Positions 17,233 through 26,457 of a DNA stretch of 64,000 bases are shown here, piece by piece. The translations under genes were made by a program, and so were the position numbers. A model generated the notes under the pieces. It saw nothing but the letters and a program-made list of their open reading frames with translations. It made no database searches and was not told the DNA's origin. The stretch's first letter is position 1. Every line of letters begins with the position of its first letter. The stretch is taken from contig DAOSUP010000001.1 in NCBI GenBank assembly GCA_035378845.1, positions 62,001 to 126,000 of the forward strand, read 5' to 3'. Source of the DNA: JAKOUL01 sp035378845 (lineage in GTDB: Bacteria; Dictyoglomota; Dictyoglomia; Dictyoglomales; Dictyoglomaceae).

Positions 17233-17563
17233 AAAGGAAGTTATGAAAAAGGATTTACCTGAAGTCTGGCCAGGAGATACTGTAAGAGTAAGATATAGGA
17301 TTGTAGAAGGAGAGAAGGAAAGAGTTCAAGTTTATGAAGGGGTAGTAATTGCCAAAAAACATGGAGGAGTAAGAGAGACTATCACTGTAAGAAAAGTAGT
17401 TCAAGGAATTGGAGTAGAAAGAATATTTCCTATCCATTCTCCTTTTGTAGAAAAGATTGAAGTAGTAAAAAGAGGAAAAGTAAGAAGAGCTAAACTGTAC
17501 TATCTTAGAGAAAGAAAAGGAAAGAGTGCTAAAATTGCTGAGAGGATGGAAAATGAAGGATAA
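17207..17563 (+). CDS. rplS: 50S ribosomal protein L19
   Basis: 118 residues with the L19 marks 'PEVWPGDTVRVRYRIVEG', 'YEGVVIAKKHGG' and 'VERIFPIHSPFVEKIEVVKRG'. The ribosome binding site AAAGGAGG (about 17193-17200) and the start codon both lie within trmD, so the two are tightly coupled. The stop overlaps the start region of lepB by 11 nt. Confidence 0.97.
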   Translation: MDLIIQNLEKEVMKKDLPEVWPGDTVRVRYRIVEGEKERVQVYEGVVIAKKHGGVRETITVRKVVQGIGVERIFPIHSPFVEKIEVVKRGKVRRAKLYYLRERKGKSAKIAERMENEG

Positions 17564-18116
17564 AGTACTGACTTTTATATCTTCTATTCTTACTAAGAGA
17601 GAAGAACTGAAAAAGTATGAATGGTATGACCTTTTAGAAACGATAGTATTTGCTTTTATTTTAGCCCTTTTGATTAAGAGCTTTATACTACAGATATCTT
17701 ATATTCCTACAGGGTCCATGATTCCCACATTAAATGAAAGAGAAGCAGTATTAGTAGTTAGAATTCCGTACTACTTTAGGGAACCTACCAGAGGAGAAAT
17801 AATTGTTTTTAGGTATCCTCAAGATCCTAAAACAGAGTATGTAAAAAGACTTATTGGGCTTCCTGGAGATACTGTGGAGATTAAAAGTGGAGTAGTATAT
17901 GTGAATGGAGAAGCTCTGGATGAGCCTTATGTTAAAAATAAAAGTTTTGATGACTATGGTCCAATAAAAGTGCCAGAAGATAATTATTTTGTATTGGGAG
18001 ATAATAGGCCTGTAAGTGTAGACAGTAGATACTGGGGATTTGTCCCCCAAAAAAATCTTATAGGTAGAGCGATATTTCTTTTATGGCCTCCTCAAAGAAT
18101 AGGTACTGTGAAATAG
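17553..18116 (+). CDS. lepB: Signal peptidase I
   Basis: Membrane protease that removes signal peptides. 187 residues from ATG 17553, chosen because AGAGGA at 17541-17546 is well spaced (an in-frame GTG at 17526 is unlikely). There is one N-terminal membrane segment at about residues 30-48. The catalytic Ser55 is in 'PTGSMIPTL', the general-base Lys98 in 'EYVKRLIGLPGD', and box E is 'LGDNRPVSVDSRYWG'. One membrane span is the Gram-positive/thermophile form. It overlaps rnhB by 34 nt. Confidence 0.96.
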   Translation: MKDKVLTFISSILTKREELKKYEWYDLLETIVFAFILALLIKSFILQISYIPTGSMIPTLNEREAVLVVRIPYYFREPTRGEIIVFRYPQDPKTEYVKRLIGLPGDTVEIKSGVVYVNGEALDEPYVKNKSFDDYGPIKVPEDNYFVLGDNRPVSVDSRYWGFVPQKNLIGRAIFLLWPPQRIGTVK

Positions 18117-18694
18117 GAGAAAGAGAGAGAGAGTTTTGGCATTATTTTAGATTTATTGCGGGTATAGATGAGGCAGGAAGAGGGGCATTGGCTGGTCCTG
18201 TTTATGCAGGAGCAGTTATTCTTCCTCCTTTCTCCTCAATACCTGTAAAGGATTCCAAGCTTTTGACTCCTAAAAAAAGAGAGGGACTTTTTGAAGTTAT
18301 AAAAAAAGAAGCTATAGCATGGAGTTTTGGTTTCTCATCTGTAGAAGAAATTGAAGAATTAGGTATACTAAAAGCTACTTTTCTGGCTATGAAAAGAGCT
18401 ATTATAAATCTTCAGGTAGAGCCAGAATATATTTTGGTGGATGGGAATATACCTATCCCAGAACTTTCTATTCCTCAGGAGACGGTAGTTAAAGGAGACA
18501 GGTATTGTTTGAATGTAGCATCAGCATCTATAGTAGCAAAAGTGCTTAGGGATAGATTTATGAAAGAACTTGATAAATCTTATCCTTTGTACGGCTTTGG
18601 AAAACATAAAGGTTATGCTACAAGAGAACATAGAGAAAAAATTAAGGCATTTGGAATCTCAGAAATCCATAGAAAAAGTTTTAAACTTTTATGA
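18083..18694 (+). CDS. rnhB: Ribonuclease HII
   Basis: Removes ribonucleotides from DNA-RNA hybrids. 203 residues with the catalytic 'AGIDEAGRGALAGPV' (Asp and Glu), 'VDGN' near residue 117 and 'VASASIVAKVLRDR' near residue 150. ATG 18083 is the only canonical start upstream of the catalytic motif. It has no clear ribosome binding site and lies 34 nt inside lepB, so expression probably depends on lepB translation. It overlaps yraN by 4 nt (ATGA). Confidence 0.94.
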   Translation: MASSKNRYCEIGEREREFWHYFRFIAGIDEAGRGALAGPVYAGAVILPPFSSIPVKDSKLLTPKKREGLFEVIKKEAIAWSFGFSSVEEIEELGILKATFLAMKRAIINLQVEPEYILVDGNIPIPELSIPQETVVKGDRYCLNVASASIVAKVLRDRFMKELDKSYPLYGFGKHKGYATREHREKIKAFGISEIHRKSFKLL

Positions 18695-19047
18695 ATAAAA
18701 AAGAAATAGGAGATATAGGAGAAAAATTTGCAGTAGAGTTTTTTGAACGACGAGGTTTTAATATATTACATAAAAATCTTAGATTTAAATTTGGAGAATT
18801 AGATTTAGTAGTAGAAAAAAGTGGAATTTTAGTTTTTGTGGAGGTAAAAACCAGGAGTAATAATAATTTTGGAGAACCTATTGAAGCAGTGGATTATAAA
18901 AAACAGGAGAAGATAAAAAAAATGGCAGAGATGTTTCTTGCAAATTATAAAAAGATAGTTAAAGGAGTAAGATTTGATGTTTTGAGTGTGATAGTTTTAC
19001 CTGAAGGAAAAATATCTTCGTGGGAGTATATTCCTAATGCTTTCTAA
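18691..19047 (+). CDS. yraN: YraN family (UPF0102) endonuclease-like protein
   Basis: 118 residues with the nuclease-like fold marks of UPF0102: 'GEKFAVEFFERRGFNILHKN', 'GELDLVVE' and 'VFVEVKTRS'. The D-ExK pattern resembles the Holliday-junction resolvase/restriction nuclease fold. Cellular function is not firmly known. It sits in the common rnhB-yraN-yifB order. Confidence 0.9.
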   Translation: MNKKEIGDIGEKFAVEFFERRGFNILHKNLRFKFGELDLVVEKSGILVFVEVKTRSNNNFGEPIEAVDYKKQEKIKKMAEMFLANYKKIVKGVRFDVLSVIVLPEGKISSWEYIPNAF

Positions 19048-20551
19048 GGTAAAGTCTGCTGTTCTTTTAGGTTTAAAATGTTATGAGGTAGAAGTAGAAA
19101 TTGATATTTCACCTGGGGTGCCAAGCTTCAATATTGTAGGTCTTGCAGAACAAGAAATACAAGAGGCAAGAGAAAGAGTAAGATCAGCATTAAAAAACTC
19201 TGGATATGAATTTCCTTTAAAGAGAATAACTGTAAATTTGGCTCCTGCAGATTTGAGAAAAGATAGTGCTTTATTTGATCTTCCTATTGCTATAGGTATT
19301 CTCTCTACTCAGATTAATTTTAATTTTGATCCTAATGAAACAGCTTTCTTAGGAGAACTTGCTCTTGATGGAAGGATAAGAAGTGGCAAAGGACTGGTTT
19401 CTCTCATTTCTGGACTTAAAAATTATGGATATAAAAAAGCTATAGTTCCCAAAGGAAACGCCTTAGAATGTAGTTTAGTAAAAGATATAGAGATCTATCC
19501 AGCGGATCATTTTTCTGAAGTAGTAAAGTTCTTACAAGGCGAATTAAAAATAAATCCTTTGGACTTTAAAGTTCCTGATTATATACCTTCTTTTGAAGAA
19601 GATTTTTCTATTGTAAAAGGGCAGGAAGTTGCAAAAAGAGTTTTAGAAATTTCAGCTTCAGGGGGTCATAATGTACTCATGGTTGGTCCTCCTGGAACAG
19701 GAAAAACCCTTCTTGCAAGAACTCTTCCTTCTATTCTCCCTCCTTTGAGTTATAAAGAGGCTTTTGAAGTCACGGAGATTTATAGTGTGGCTGGACTCTT
19801 AAAAGACGAATATTTAATACAAAAAAGACCTTTTAGAAGTCCTCATCATACTGTTTCTTATGCAGGACTTTTAGGAGGAGGAAATACTCCTCAAGTAGGT
19901 GAGATTAGCCTTGCTCATAGAGGAGTACTTTTTTTGGATGAGCTTCCAGAGTTTAGAAGAGATGTCCTTGAAGCTTTAAGACAACCTTTGGAAGAAGGAA
20001 GAGTTATAATTTCAAGATCTAAATATTCAGTTACTTATCCTGCACAATTTATTCTTATAGGTAGTATGAACCCTTGTAAGTGTGGTTATTTTGGAGACAA
20101 AGAGAAAGAGTGTACTTGCTTTCCTTACGAGATTAGAAACTACTGGAGTAAGATCTCTGGTCCACTTTTGGATAGATTTGATCTAAGGGTATATGTAGGG
20201 AGAGTTGAAAAGGACAAGATTTTTGGTGATACTTCTTATGAGAGCTCTGAAGAGATTAGAAAAAGAGTAGAAAAAGCAAGAAAAATTCAAGAAGAACGAT
20301 TTAAAAAAGAAAAAATATTTACAAACTCTCAGATGTCCCCTAAACATTTGAAAAAGTATTGTTCTCTATCTTTTGAGGTAAAAAATTTTCTATCTGATGT
20401 GATGGAAAAGTTGAAGTTGTCTTTAAGAGGTATGGATAGAATAATTAGAGTTTCAAGAACTATAGCAGATTTAGAGGGTAGTGAAGAGATTAAATTAGAG
20501 CATTTAGCAGAGGCAGTTTCATATAGAGGGTTAGAAGATTTTATAAAATAG
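19037..20551 (+). CDS. YifB/ComM-type AAA+ ATPase (Mg-chelatase-like)
   Basis: 504 residues: an N-terminal ChlI-like domain ('VEIDISPGVPSFNIVGLAE'), the AAA+ core with Walker A 'VGPPGTGKTLLAR' (about residue 217), Walker B 'VLFLDELPEF' (about residue 297), 'GSMNPCKCGYFGD' with a cysteine cluster (about residue 345), and the C-terminal Mg-chelatase domain. The family includes ComM, a branch-migration helicase in natural transformation; dprA occurs a little further on. The start overlaps yraN by 11 nt. Confidence 0.93.
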   Translation: MLSKVKSAVLLGLKCYEVEVEIDISPGVPSFNIVGLAEQEIQEARERVRSALKNSGYEFPLKRITVNLAPADLRKDSALFDLPIAIGILSTQINFNFDPNETAFLGELALDGRIRSGKGLVSLISGLKNYGYKKAIVPKGNALECSLVKDIEIYPADHFSEVVKFLQGELKINPLDFKVPDYIPSFEEDFSIVKGQEVAKRVLEISASGGHNVLMVGPPGTGKTLLARTLPSILPPLSYKEAFEVTEIYSVAGLLKDEYLIQKRPFRSPHHTVSYAGLLGGGNTPQVGEISLAHRGVLFLDELPEFRRDVLEALRQPLEEGRVIISRSKYSVTYPAQFILIGSMNPCKCGYFGDKEKECTCFPYEIRNYWSKISGPLLDRFDLRVYVGRVEKDKIFGDTSYESSEEIRKRVEKARKIQEERFKKEKIFTNSQMSPKHLKKYCSLSFEVKNFLSDVMEKLKLSLRGMDRIIRVSRTIADLEGSEEIKLEHLAEAVSYRGLEDFIK

Positions 20552-20576
20552 TCTTAAAGAAAGGGGGGTTTTAGTT

Positions 20577-21893
20577 TTGAAGAAGCTCGAGGATTATTTT
20601 GAGTTCAAGAAGCATAATGCTAATTGGACTGACGAGATCATAGCAGGACTTACCACATTTGTTACTATGGCATACATTCTCTTTGTAAACCCAAATATTT
20701 TGGGAGATGTAGGAATGCCTAAGGGTGCAGTAATGATGGCAACAGCTATCGGATCTGGAATTGCAACTTTAACTATGGGACTTTATGCAAAACTTCCTTT
20801 TGCTCTTGCTCCTGGGATGGGTCTTAATGCATATTTTGCTTATTCGGTGTGTCAGGGGCTTGGTCTTCCATGGCAGGTAGCATTGGGAGCCGTTTTTATT
20901 GACGGAATAATCTTCTTACTTCTTTCCATTACCCCAGTAAGAAAATGGATTATTCAGTCAATTCCTCTTAATATTAAGATGGCAGCATCAGTTGGTATAG
21001 GACTTTTTATAGCCTTTATTGGATTAAAAAGCTCAGGAATTGTAGTAGGGAATGAGGCTACGTTGATAGGATTAGGTAATTTTGGAGTTCCAGAAACATT
21101 TCTTTCAGTATTAGGAATTATAATTATAGCATTACTTATGGCTCTGAAGGTAAAAGGAAATATTCTGTTGGGAATTATAATCACAACTATCTTAGGAATA
21201 TTTATAAGAGGTTCTAATGGAGTTTCCATTACTCAGATTTCTGGTAGTATTGTTGCTTTACCCAGTTGGACTGAGTTTTCAAAAACTTTCTTATCTTTGG
21301 ATATTTTAGGAGCTTTGAAATGGGGACTTTTTTCAGTGTTCTTTACCTTTACCTTTGTAGATATGTTTGATACAGTAGGGACAATTTCAGGGCTTGCAGC
21401 AAAACTTAATATATTGAGAGATGATGGGCTTTTTGATGGAGCGGAAAAAGTCTTAGTAAGTGACGCGGTAGGTACAATAGCAGGTGCTCTTTGTGGTACC
21501 TCTACAATTACTACTTATGTGGAATCTGCTGCAGGTATTGCTGAGGGAGGAAAAACAGGTGCTGTATCGTTTGTAGTAGGTATTTTATTCTTACTTTCCT
21601 TGTTTTTCTGGCCTTTGGCAGGTATGATTCCTTCTTCTGCTACAGCTCCTGCATTAGTTGTAGTTGGCTTTTTAATGATGGAGCCTATCTTAAAAGTTAA
21701 TTTTAAAGATGTAGATGAAGCACTGCCTGCATTTATAACTATTATAGCAATGCCTTTTACCTATTCTGTAGCAAACGGATTGATTTTTGGAATACTAAGT
21801 TATGTGTTATTAAAACTTCTTTCTGGTAAATTCAAAGACCTCAATCCTGTATTAATTGTATTGGCAATCTTATTCTTAATATATTTAGCTTAA
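20577..21893 (+). CDS. NCS2-family purine permease (AzgA/PbuG-like)
   Basis: 438 residues with about 12-14 membrane segments. The start 'WTDEIIAGLTTFVTMAYILFVNP' and 'LAPGMGLNAYFAY', 'FTFVDMFDTVGT' and 'GTSTITTYVESAAGIAEGGKTG' place it in the AzgA-like hypoxanthine/guanine/adenine branch of NCS2 rather than the UraA/xanthine branch. The start codon is TTG, with GGGGGG at 20563-20568 spaced by 8 nt. The 25-bp gap to yifB leaves no room for a purine riboswitch. A strong terminator follows. Confidence 0.93.
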   Translation: MKKLEDYFEFKKHNANWTDEIIAGLTTFVTMAYILFVNPNILGDVGMPKGAVMMATAIGSGIATLTMGLYAKLPFALAPGMGLNAYFAYSVCQGLGLPWQVALGAVFIDGIIFLLLSITPVRKWIIQSIPLNIKMAASVGIGLFIAFIGLKSSGIVVGNEATLIGLGNFGVPETFLSVLGIIIIALLMALKVKGNILLGIIITTILGIFIRGSNGVSITQISGSIVALPSWTEFSKTFLSLDILGALKWGLFSVFFTFTFVDMFDTVGTISGLAAKLNILRDDGLFDGAEKVLVSDAVGTIAGALCGTSTITTYVESAAGIAEGGKTGAVSFVVGILFLLSLFFWPLAGMIPSSATAPALVVVGFLMMEPILKVNFKDVDEALPAFITIIAMPFTYSVANGLIFGILSYVLLKLLSGKFKDLNPVLIVLAILFLIYLA

Positions 21894-21903
21894 AACCATA
21901 ATA

Positions 21904-21939
21904 GGGTACCTTCTTTAATAAAGGAAGGTACCCTTTTTT
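21904..21939 (+). terminator. Intrinsic terminator after the purine permease
   Basis: GGGTACCTTC (21904-21913) pairs perfectly with GAAGGTACCC (21924-21933), with a 10-nt loop and six T residues (21934-21939). It is the clearest rho-independent terminator in the window and closes the ffh-to-permease transcript. Confidence 0.92.
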
Positions 21940-21966
21940 GAAAATAGATCTCTCTTATGTTAAAAT
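21938..21966 (+). promoter_or_regulatory. Promoter for dprA, predicted leaderless start
   Basis: TTGAAA at 21938-21943 (overlapping the terminator T-run), a 17-bp spacer, and TAAAAT at 21961-21966. The predicted transcript start is A21973, just 2 nt before ATG 21975. It is the only visible way to restart transcription after the terminator. Confidence 0.6.
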
Positions 21967-21974
21967 ACCCAGAA

Positions 21975-23060
21975 ATGTTTGGCAATAATTTTAATTATGA
22001 GGACAAACCTTTTTTATACGCCTTAAGTTTTTTCCCCTCTATGTTTAGGAGATGGGAAGACTGGGCTAATATTATCTCTGTAAAAGATCTTTTTTCTCTT
22101 CCAGAGAAAGAAATCTTAGAACTTTTTTCTTATTCTTCTGTTATTCAGGAGTTTTTGATATTTAGACGAAAAATTTCATGGGAGAAATTATGGGAGGATC
22201 TCTTAAAAAGAAATATAAAAATGGTTATATATGGGGAAGATGGCTATCCTCCACTTTTGAAGGAGATCAAGAGTTCTCCACCTTTCCTTCTTTATCAAGG
22301 AATATTAGAAGGAGATAAATTTATTTCTATTGTTGGTACAAGAAATCCTACCTCATATGGAATAAAAATTGCAGAAAATTTAGCAAAAGAATTAGCAAAA
22401 TATGGGTTTGTCATAGTGAGCGGACTTGCCTATGGGATAGATACTTACGCTCACAAAGGAGCATTGGAAGGTGGGGGAAGTACATGGGCAATTCTGGGAA
22501 GTTCTCTGGATCATATCTATCCTTCAAGAAATATAAATTTAGCTGAGAAGATTATAGAGAGTGGAGCTTTAATCTCTGAGTACCATTTGGGGACAAAACC
22601 TTCTCGCTATACCTTTCCTCAGAGAAATAGGATCATAAGTGGAATATCTCATGGGGTAGTTATCGTTGAGGCTGGAGAGAAAAGTGGAGCTCTGATAACT
22701 GCAGATTTTGCTCTGGATCAAGGGAGGGAAGTTTTTGCTATACCTGGAAGAATAACTGATGATAAAAGTCAAGGGACTAATAAGTTAATTCAAGAAGGAG
22801 CTAAATTAGTGGTAGATGTGAGAGATATATTGGAAGAGTTTGGTATAGAGTATGAGAAAGAAGTAAAGGTTGTTTCTTTAGATCCAGAAGAGAAAAGGGT
22901 ATTGCAAATTTTAACTTTTGAACCTATATTTATTGAAGATATTTTTAAAAATGTAGATATACCTATTACGAGACTTATGTTTATAATAATTTCTTTACAA
23001 GCAAAAGGACTTGTAGAAGAATATCCAGGGCAAAGGTATGCTAAGAAAAAGGAAGTGTAG
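21975..23060 (+). CDS. dprA: DNA-processing protein DprA (Smf)
   Basis: Loads RecA on incoming single-stranded DNA in transformation. 361 residues from ATG 21975. The Rossmann-like core has 'ISIVGTRNPTSYG', 'VSGLAYGIDTYAHKGAL', 'ILGSSLDHIYPSRN', 'FPQRNRIISGIS' and 'EAGEKSGALITADFALDQGREVFAIPG'; a C-terminal winged-helix region follows. The frame-opening ATG at 21957 has no ribosome binding site and lies upstream of the predicted transcript start, so I prefer 21975 (2-nt leader). topA begins 2 nt after the stop. Confidence 0.93.
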   Translation: MFGNNFNYEDKPFLYALSFFPSMFRRWEDWANIISVKDLFSLPEKEILELFSYSSVIQEFLIFRRKISWEKLWEDLLKRNIKMVIYGEDGYPPLLKEIKSSPPFLLYQGILEGDKFISIVGTRNPTSYGIKIAENLAKELAKYGFVIVSGLAYGIDTYAHKGALEGGGSTWAILGSSLDHIYPSRNINLAEKIIESGALISEYHLGTKPSRYTFPQRNRIISGISHGVVIVEAGEKSGALITADFALDQGREVFAIPGRITDDKSQGTNKLIQEGAKLVVDVRDILEEFGIEYEKEVKVVSLDPEEKRVLQILTFEPIFIEDIFKNVDIPITRLMFIIISLQAKGLVEEYPGQRYAKKKEV

Positions 23061-23062
23061 AG

Positions 23063-25150
23063 ATGGAGGAAAATAAAAAGTTAGTAATAGTTGAATCTCC
23101 AGCAAAAGCTAAAACTATTGAAAAAATATTAGGAAAAGATTTTAAAGTGATTGCTTCTTATGGGCATGTGAGAGATCTTCCTGAAAAGGAACTTGGAGTA
23201 GAGATAGAGAAAAATTTTAAACCTAAATATGTAATTCTTCCTTCTAAAAAAGAAGTTATAGAAAATATTAAAAAGCTCTCTCAAGATGCAGAGCATCTTT
23301 ATCTTGCTACTGACCCTGATAGAGAAGGAGAAGCTATTGCATGGCATTTAGTCCAAATTTTAAAGGTCCCTAAAGGGAAGTTTTCAAGAATAGAGTTTCA
23401 CGAGATCACCCCAAGGGTTATAGAGAGTGCTATTAAATCTCCAAGAGATATTGATGAGAATAAGGTAGAGGCTCAGCAAGTAAGAAGAATCCTTGATAGA
23501 CTCGTGGGATACCAGTTGAGCCCTCTTTTGTGGGATAAAGTTAGAAGAGGACTTTCTGCAGGTAGGGTTCAATCTGTAGCTTTGAAAATCCTTTGTGAAC
23601 GAGAAAAAGAAATTGAAGCGTTTGTCCCCGAAGAATATTGGTATATTTTTGGAGAATTTGAAAATAAAGATGGAAAAAAAATATATGGTAAGCTTGTAAA
23701 ATTTAAAGACGAAGAGTTAAATCTTAAAACTGAAGATGAAGTAAAAGAAATTATCACAAAGCTTGAGGCGCTCAAATACCATGTAGATGATGTTATTAGA
23801 AGTGAAGAAAAGAGATCATCACCATTACCTTTTATTACAAGTACCATGCAGCAAGAAGCCTCAAAAAGATATGGATTTTCTGTAGGAAAAACGATGAAGG
23901 TTGCTCAATCTCTATATGAGGGTGTAGATATAGGGGAAGAAAGAGTTGGACTTATAACATATATGAGGACAGATTCCACAAGAATTGCTCCTGAAGCAAG
24001 AACTGAGTCAGAAAAATATATTACAGAGAAGTTTGGAAAAGAATTTTTAGGAAAAGAGAAAAAAGAAAAGAAAAAATTAGGAGTTCAAGGAGCACATGAA
24101 GCTATTAGACCTACATCAATTTACAGGTATCCTGAGGAAGTAAAAAAATATTTAACTGAAGATCAGTATAAGCTTTATAAACTCATATGGGAGAGATTTG
24201 TAGCGAGTCAGATGTCTCCAGCCATATTTGATGTGATTGAGATATATATAACAGGTGGGGAGTTCACCTTCCTTTCCAAGGGAAGAATTCTGAAATTCCC
24301 AGGATTTTTATCAGTTTATCATGATAATGAGGAAGATGAAGAAGAGTTAGTCTTTATACCAGAGAACGGTGAAGATTTAATTCTTAATTCTTTAGATCCC
24401 AAGCAATATTTTACACAGCCTCCTTCAAGGTATACAGAAGCAACCTTAGTAAGAACCTTAGAGAGGAATGGGGTAGGGAGACCCAGTACTTATGCTACTA
24501 TAATAGAGACTTTGAAAGAGAGAAAATATGTGGAACTTAAGGAGAGATTTTTAGTACCTACTACTCTTGGTAAAGTTGTAAATAAATTTTTAACTCAGAG
24601 TTTCCCACATTTAATAGATGTTAAATTTACTGCAGAGATGGAAGAAAATTTGGATAAGATTGAAAATGGAAAGATTAAAGGACTTGAGGTTCTTAATGAA
24701 TTTTACCCGCATTTTAAGGAAGAATTAGAAGCTGCTTATAATAATACTCAAAAAATATTAGTGGCAGAAAAAACTGATGAAAAATGTCCTCTTTGTGGAA
24801 GTGTCTTGCTTTTGAGAAGGAATAAAAATGGGGAATACTATGCATGTTCTAAGTATCCAGAATGTAAGTATACAAGACCTATTTATGAGGAAGCAGAAGG
24901 GAAATGTCCTTTATGTGGTGGTGCTGTTGTAAAGAAGAGAGCAAGAAAAGGCAAAGGTAAGTCAAGAACTTTTTGGGGATGTACTAATTATCCTAAATGT
25001 ACCTTTGCTTCTCCATATGAGCCTTTATCTGAGAAATGTCCTAAATGTGGAAGTATTTTACTCCGTAGTGAGAAATTTAAAAAATGTAGTAATAAGGAAT
25101 GTGATTATATAGTTTGGACCAGAAGGAGAACAAAATCGTGGAAAAAGTAA
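23063..25150 (+). CDS. topA: DNA topoisomerase I
   Basis: Type IA topoisomerase that relaxes negative supercoils. 695 residues: TOPRIM with 'KLVIVESPAKAKTIEKIL' at the start and 'ATDPDREGEAIAWHL' near residue 76; the catalytic Tyr in 'GLITYMRTDSTR' near residue 298; and three C-terminal four-cysteine zinc ribbons (CPLCG at about residues 574 and 615, CPKCG at about residue 660). The final ribbon overlaps the trmFO ribosome binding site. Confidence 0.97.
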   Translation: MEENKKLVIVESPAKAKTIEKILGKDFKVIASYGHVRDLPEKELGVEIEKNFKPKYVILPSKKEVIENIKKLSQDAEHLYLATDPDREGEAIAWHLVQILKVPKGKFSRIEFHEITPRVIESAIKSPRDIDENKVEAQQVRRILDRLVGYQLSPLLWDKVRRGLSAGRVQSVALKILCEREKEIEAFVPEEYWYIFGEFENKDGKKIYGKLVKFKDEELNLKTEDEVKEIITKLEALKYHVDDVIRSEEKRSSPLPFITSTMQQEASKRYGFSVGKTMKVAQSLYEGVDIGEERVGLITYMRTDSTRIAPEARTESEKYITEKFGKEFLGKEKKEKKKLGVQGAHEAIRPTSIYRYPEEVKKYLTEDQYKLYKLIWERFVASQMSPAIFDVIEIYITGGEFTFLSKGRILKFPGFLSVYHDNEEDEEELVFIPENGEDLILNSLDPKQYFTQPPSRYTEATLVRTLERNGVGRPSTYATIIETLKERKYVELKERFLVPTTLGKVVNKFLTQSFPHLIDVKFTAEMEENLDKIENGKIKGLEVLNEFYPHFKEELEAAYNNTQKILVAEKTDEKCPLCGSVLLLRRNKNGEYYACSKYPECKYTRPIYEEAEGKCPLCGGAVVKKRARKGKGKSRTFWGCTNYPKCTFASPYEPLSEKCPKCGSILLRSEKFKKCSNKECDYIVWTRRRTKSWKK

Positions 25151-26457
25151 GAGTAATTGGTGGCGGTCTTGCTGGTTGTGAAGCGGCATGGCAAGTAGCA
25201 AAAAGAAAAATTCCTGTTGAAATCTATGAGATGAGACCATTAGTAACAACACCTATTCATAAAACAGAATATCTTGCAGAACTTGTATGTAGTAATTCTT
25301 TTAAATCCACAGAGATTACTAATGCTTCTGGACTTCTTAAAGAAGAAATGAAGAGATTGGATTCTCTTCTTTTAAGAGTTGCACAAGAAGTAAAACTACC
25401 TGCAGGGATTGCTTTAGCTGTAGACCGTGAGTTTTTTTCTAAAAGAGTACAACAAATCCTTGAGGAAAATCCTTATGTTACTATAATTAGAGAAGAGATA
25501 AAAACGATACCTTCTGAAGGAATAGTAGTTGTAGCTACAGGTCCTCTTACTTCCTCTGATTTTGCTGAGTATCTAATGGATATACTTGATACAAACTCTT
25601 TGTATTTCTATGATGCAGTTTCTCCTATTATATATGCAGAAAGTATTGATTTTAAAAAGGTATATAGCGCTTCAAGGTATGGAAAAGGTGAAGAAGGCTA
25701 TTTGAATTGTCCTTTAACTAAAGAAGAATATGAGAGATTTGTAACCGAACTTATAAATGCAGAGGTTGTAGACTCTCATTTCCCAGGAGAAGAGAAATTT
25801 TTTGAGGGATGTTTACCTATAGAGATTCTTGCAAAAAGAGGTCTTGATACCTTGAGATTTGGTCCTATGAAGCCTGTAGGACTCGTAGATCCTAAGGTGG
25901 GGAAAGAACCATATGCAGTGGTACAGCTTCGTCCAGAAAACATTCAAGGATCTCTATATAGTATGGTGGGTTTTCAGACAAGGTTAAAGTTTAAAGAACA
26001 GAGAAGAATTTTTAGGATGATTCCTGGGCTTGAAAATGCGGAATTTGCAAGATATGGGGTTATGCATAGAAATACTTATTTTTACGCCCCCAAATTTTTG
26101 AAGCCTACACTTCAGTTTATAAAAGATGAAAGGATTCTTTTTGCAGGTCAGATTATAGGAGTAGAAGGTTATATGGAATCTGCAGCTATGGGGATTATAG
26201 CAGGTATAAATGCGGCACGTCTTGCAAAAGGCAGACCAACTATTACTCTTCCACAAACTACAATGATAGGGACTCTTTTAGGGTATGTAACTACAAAAGT
26301 TCCAGTAAAATACTATCAGCCTATGAATGCTAATTTTGGTCTTTTCCCCCCATTAGAAATGCCAGTAAAAGATAAGAATTTAAAGAAGAAGCTTCTTGTT
26401 GAAAGAGCTCTTAAAGATCTTGACGATATGATTAAGAGGTTTGGAATTAATTTATGA
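25138..26457 (+). CDS. trmFO: Folate-dependent tRNA (uracil-54-C5)-methyltransferase TrmFO
   Basis: Makes m5U54 in the T-loop using methylenetetrahydrofolate and FAD. 439 residues from GTG 25138, chosen for AAGGAG at 25123-25128 with 9-nt spacing and because the protein then starts 'VEKVRVIGGGLAGCEAAW'. The FAD-binding GxGxxGxE is at the extreme N terminus. 'RFGPMKPVGLVDP' and 'YNCPLTKEEYERF'-like segments are family-typical. topA-trmFO-xerC is a conserved Firmicutes-type order. It overlaps xer by 4 nt. Confidence 0.95.
   Translation: MEKVRVIGGGLAGCEAAWQVAKRKIPVEIYEMRPLVTTPIHKTEYLAELVCSNSFKSTEITNASGLLKEEMKRLDSLLLRVAQEVKLPAGIALAVDREFFSKRVQQILEENPYVTIIREEIKTIPSEGIVVVATGPLTSSDFAEYLMDILDTNSLYFYDAVSPIIYAESIDFKKVYSASRYGKGEEGYLNCPLTKEEYERFVTELINAEVVDSHFPGEEKFFEGCLPIEILAKRGLDTLRFGPMKPVGLVDPKVGKEPYAVVQLRPENIQGSLYSMVGFQTRLKFKEQRRIFRMIPGLENAEFARYGVMHRNTYFYAPKFLKPTLQFIKDERILFAGQIIGVEGYMESAAMGIIAGINAARLAKGRPTITLPQTTMIGTLLGYVTTKVPVKYYQPMNANFGLFPPLEMPVKDKNLKKKLLVERALKDLDDMIKRFGINL

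Noticed and set aside
20552..20576. Purine riboswitch before the NCS2 permease
   Set aside because: Only 25 bp separate it from yifB, too short for the aptamer.
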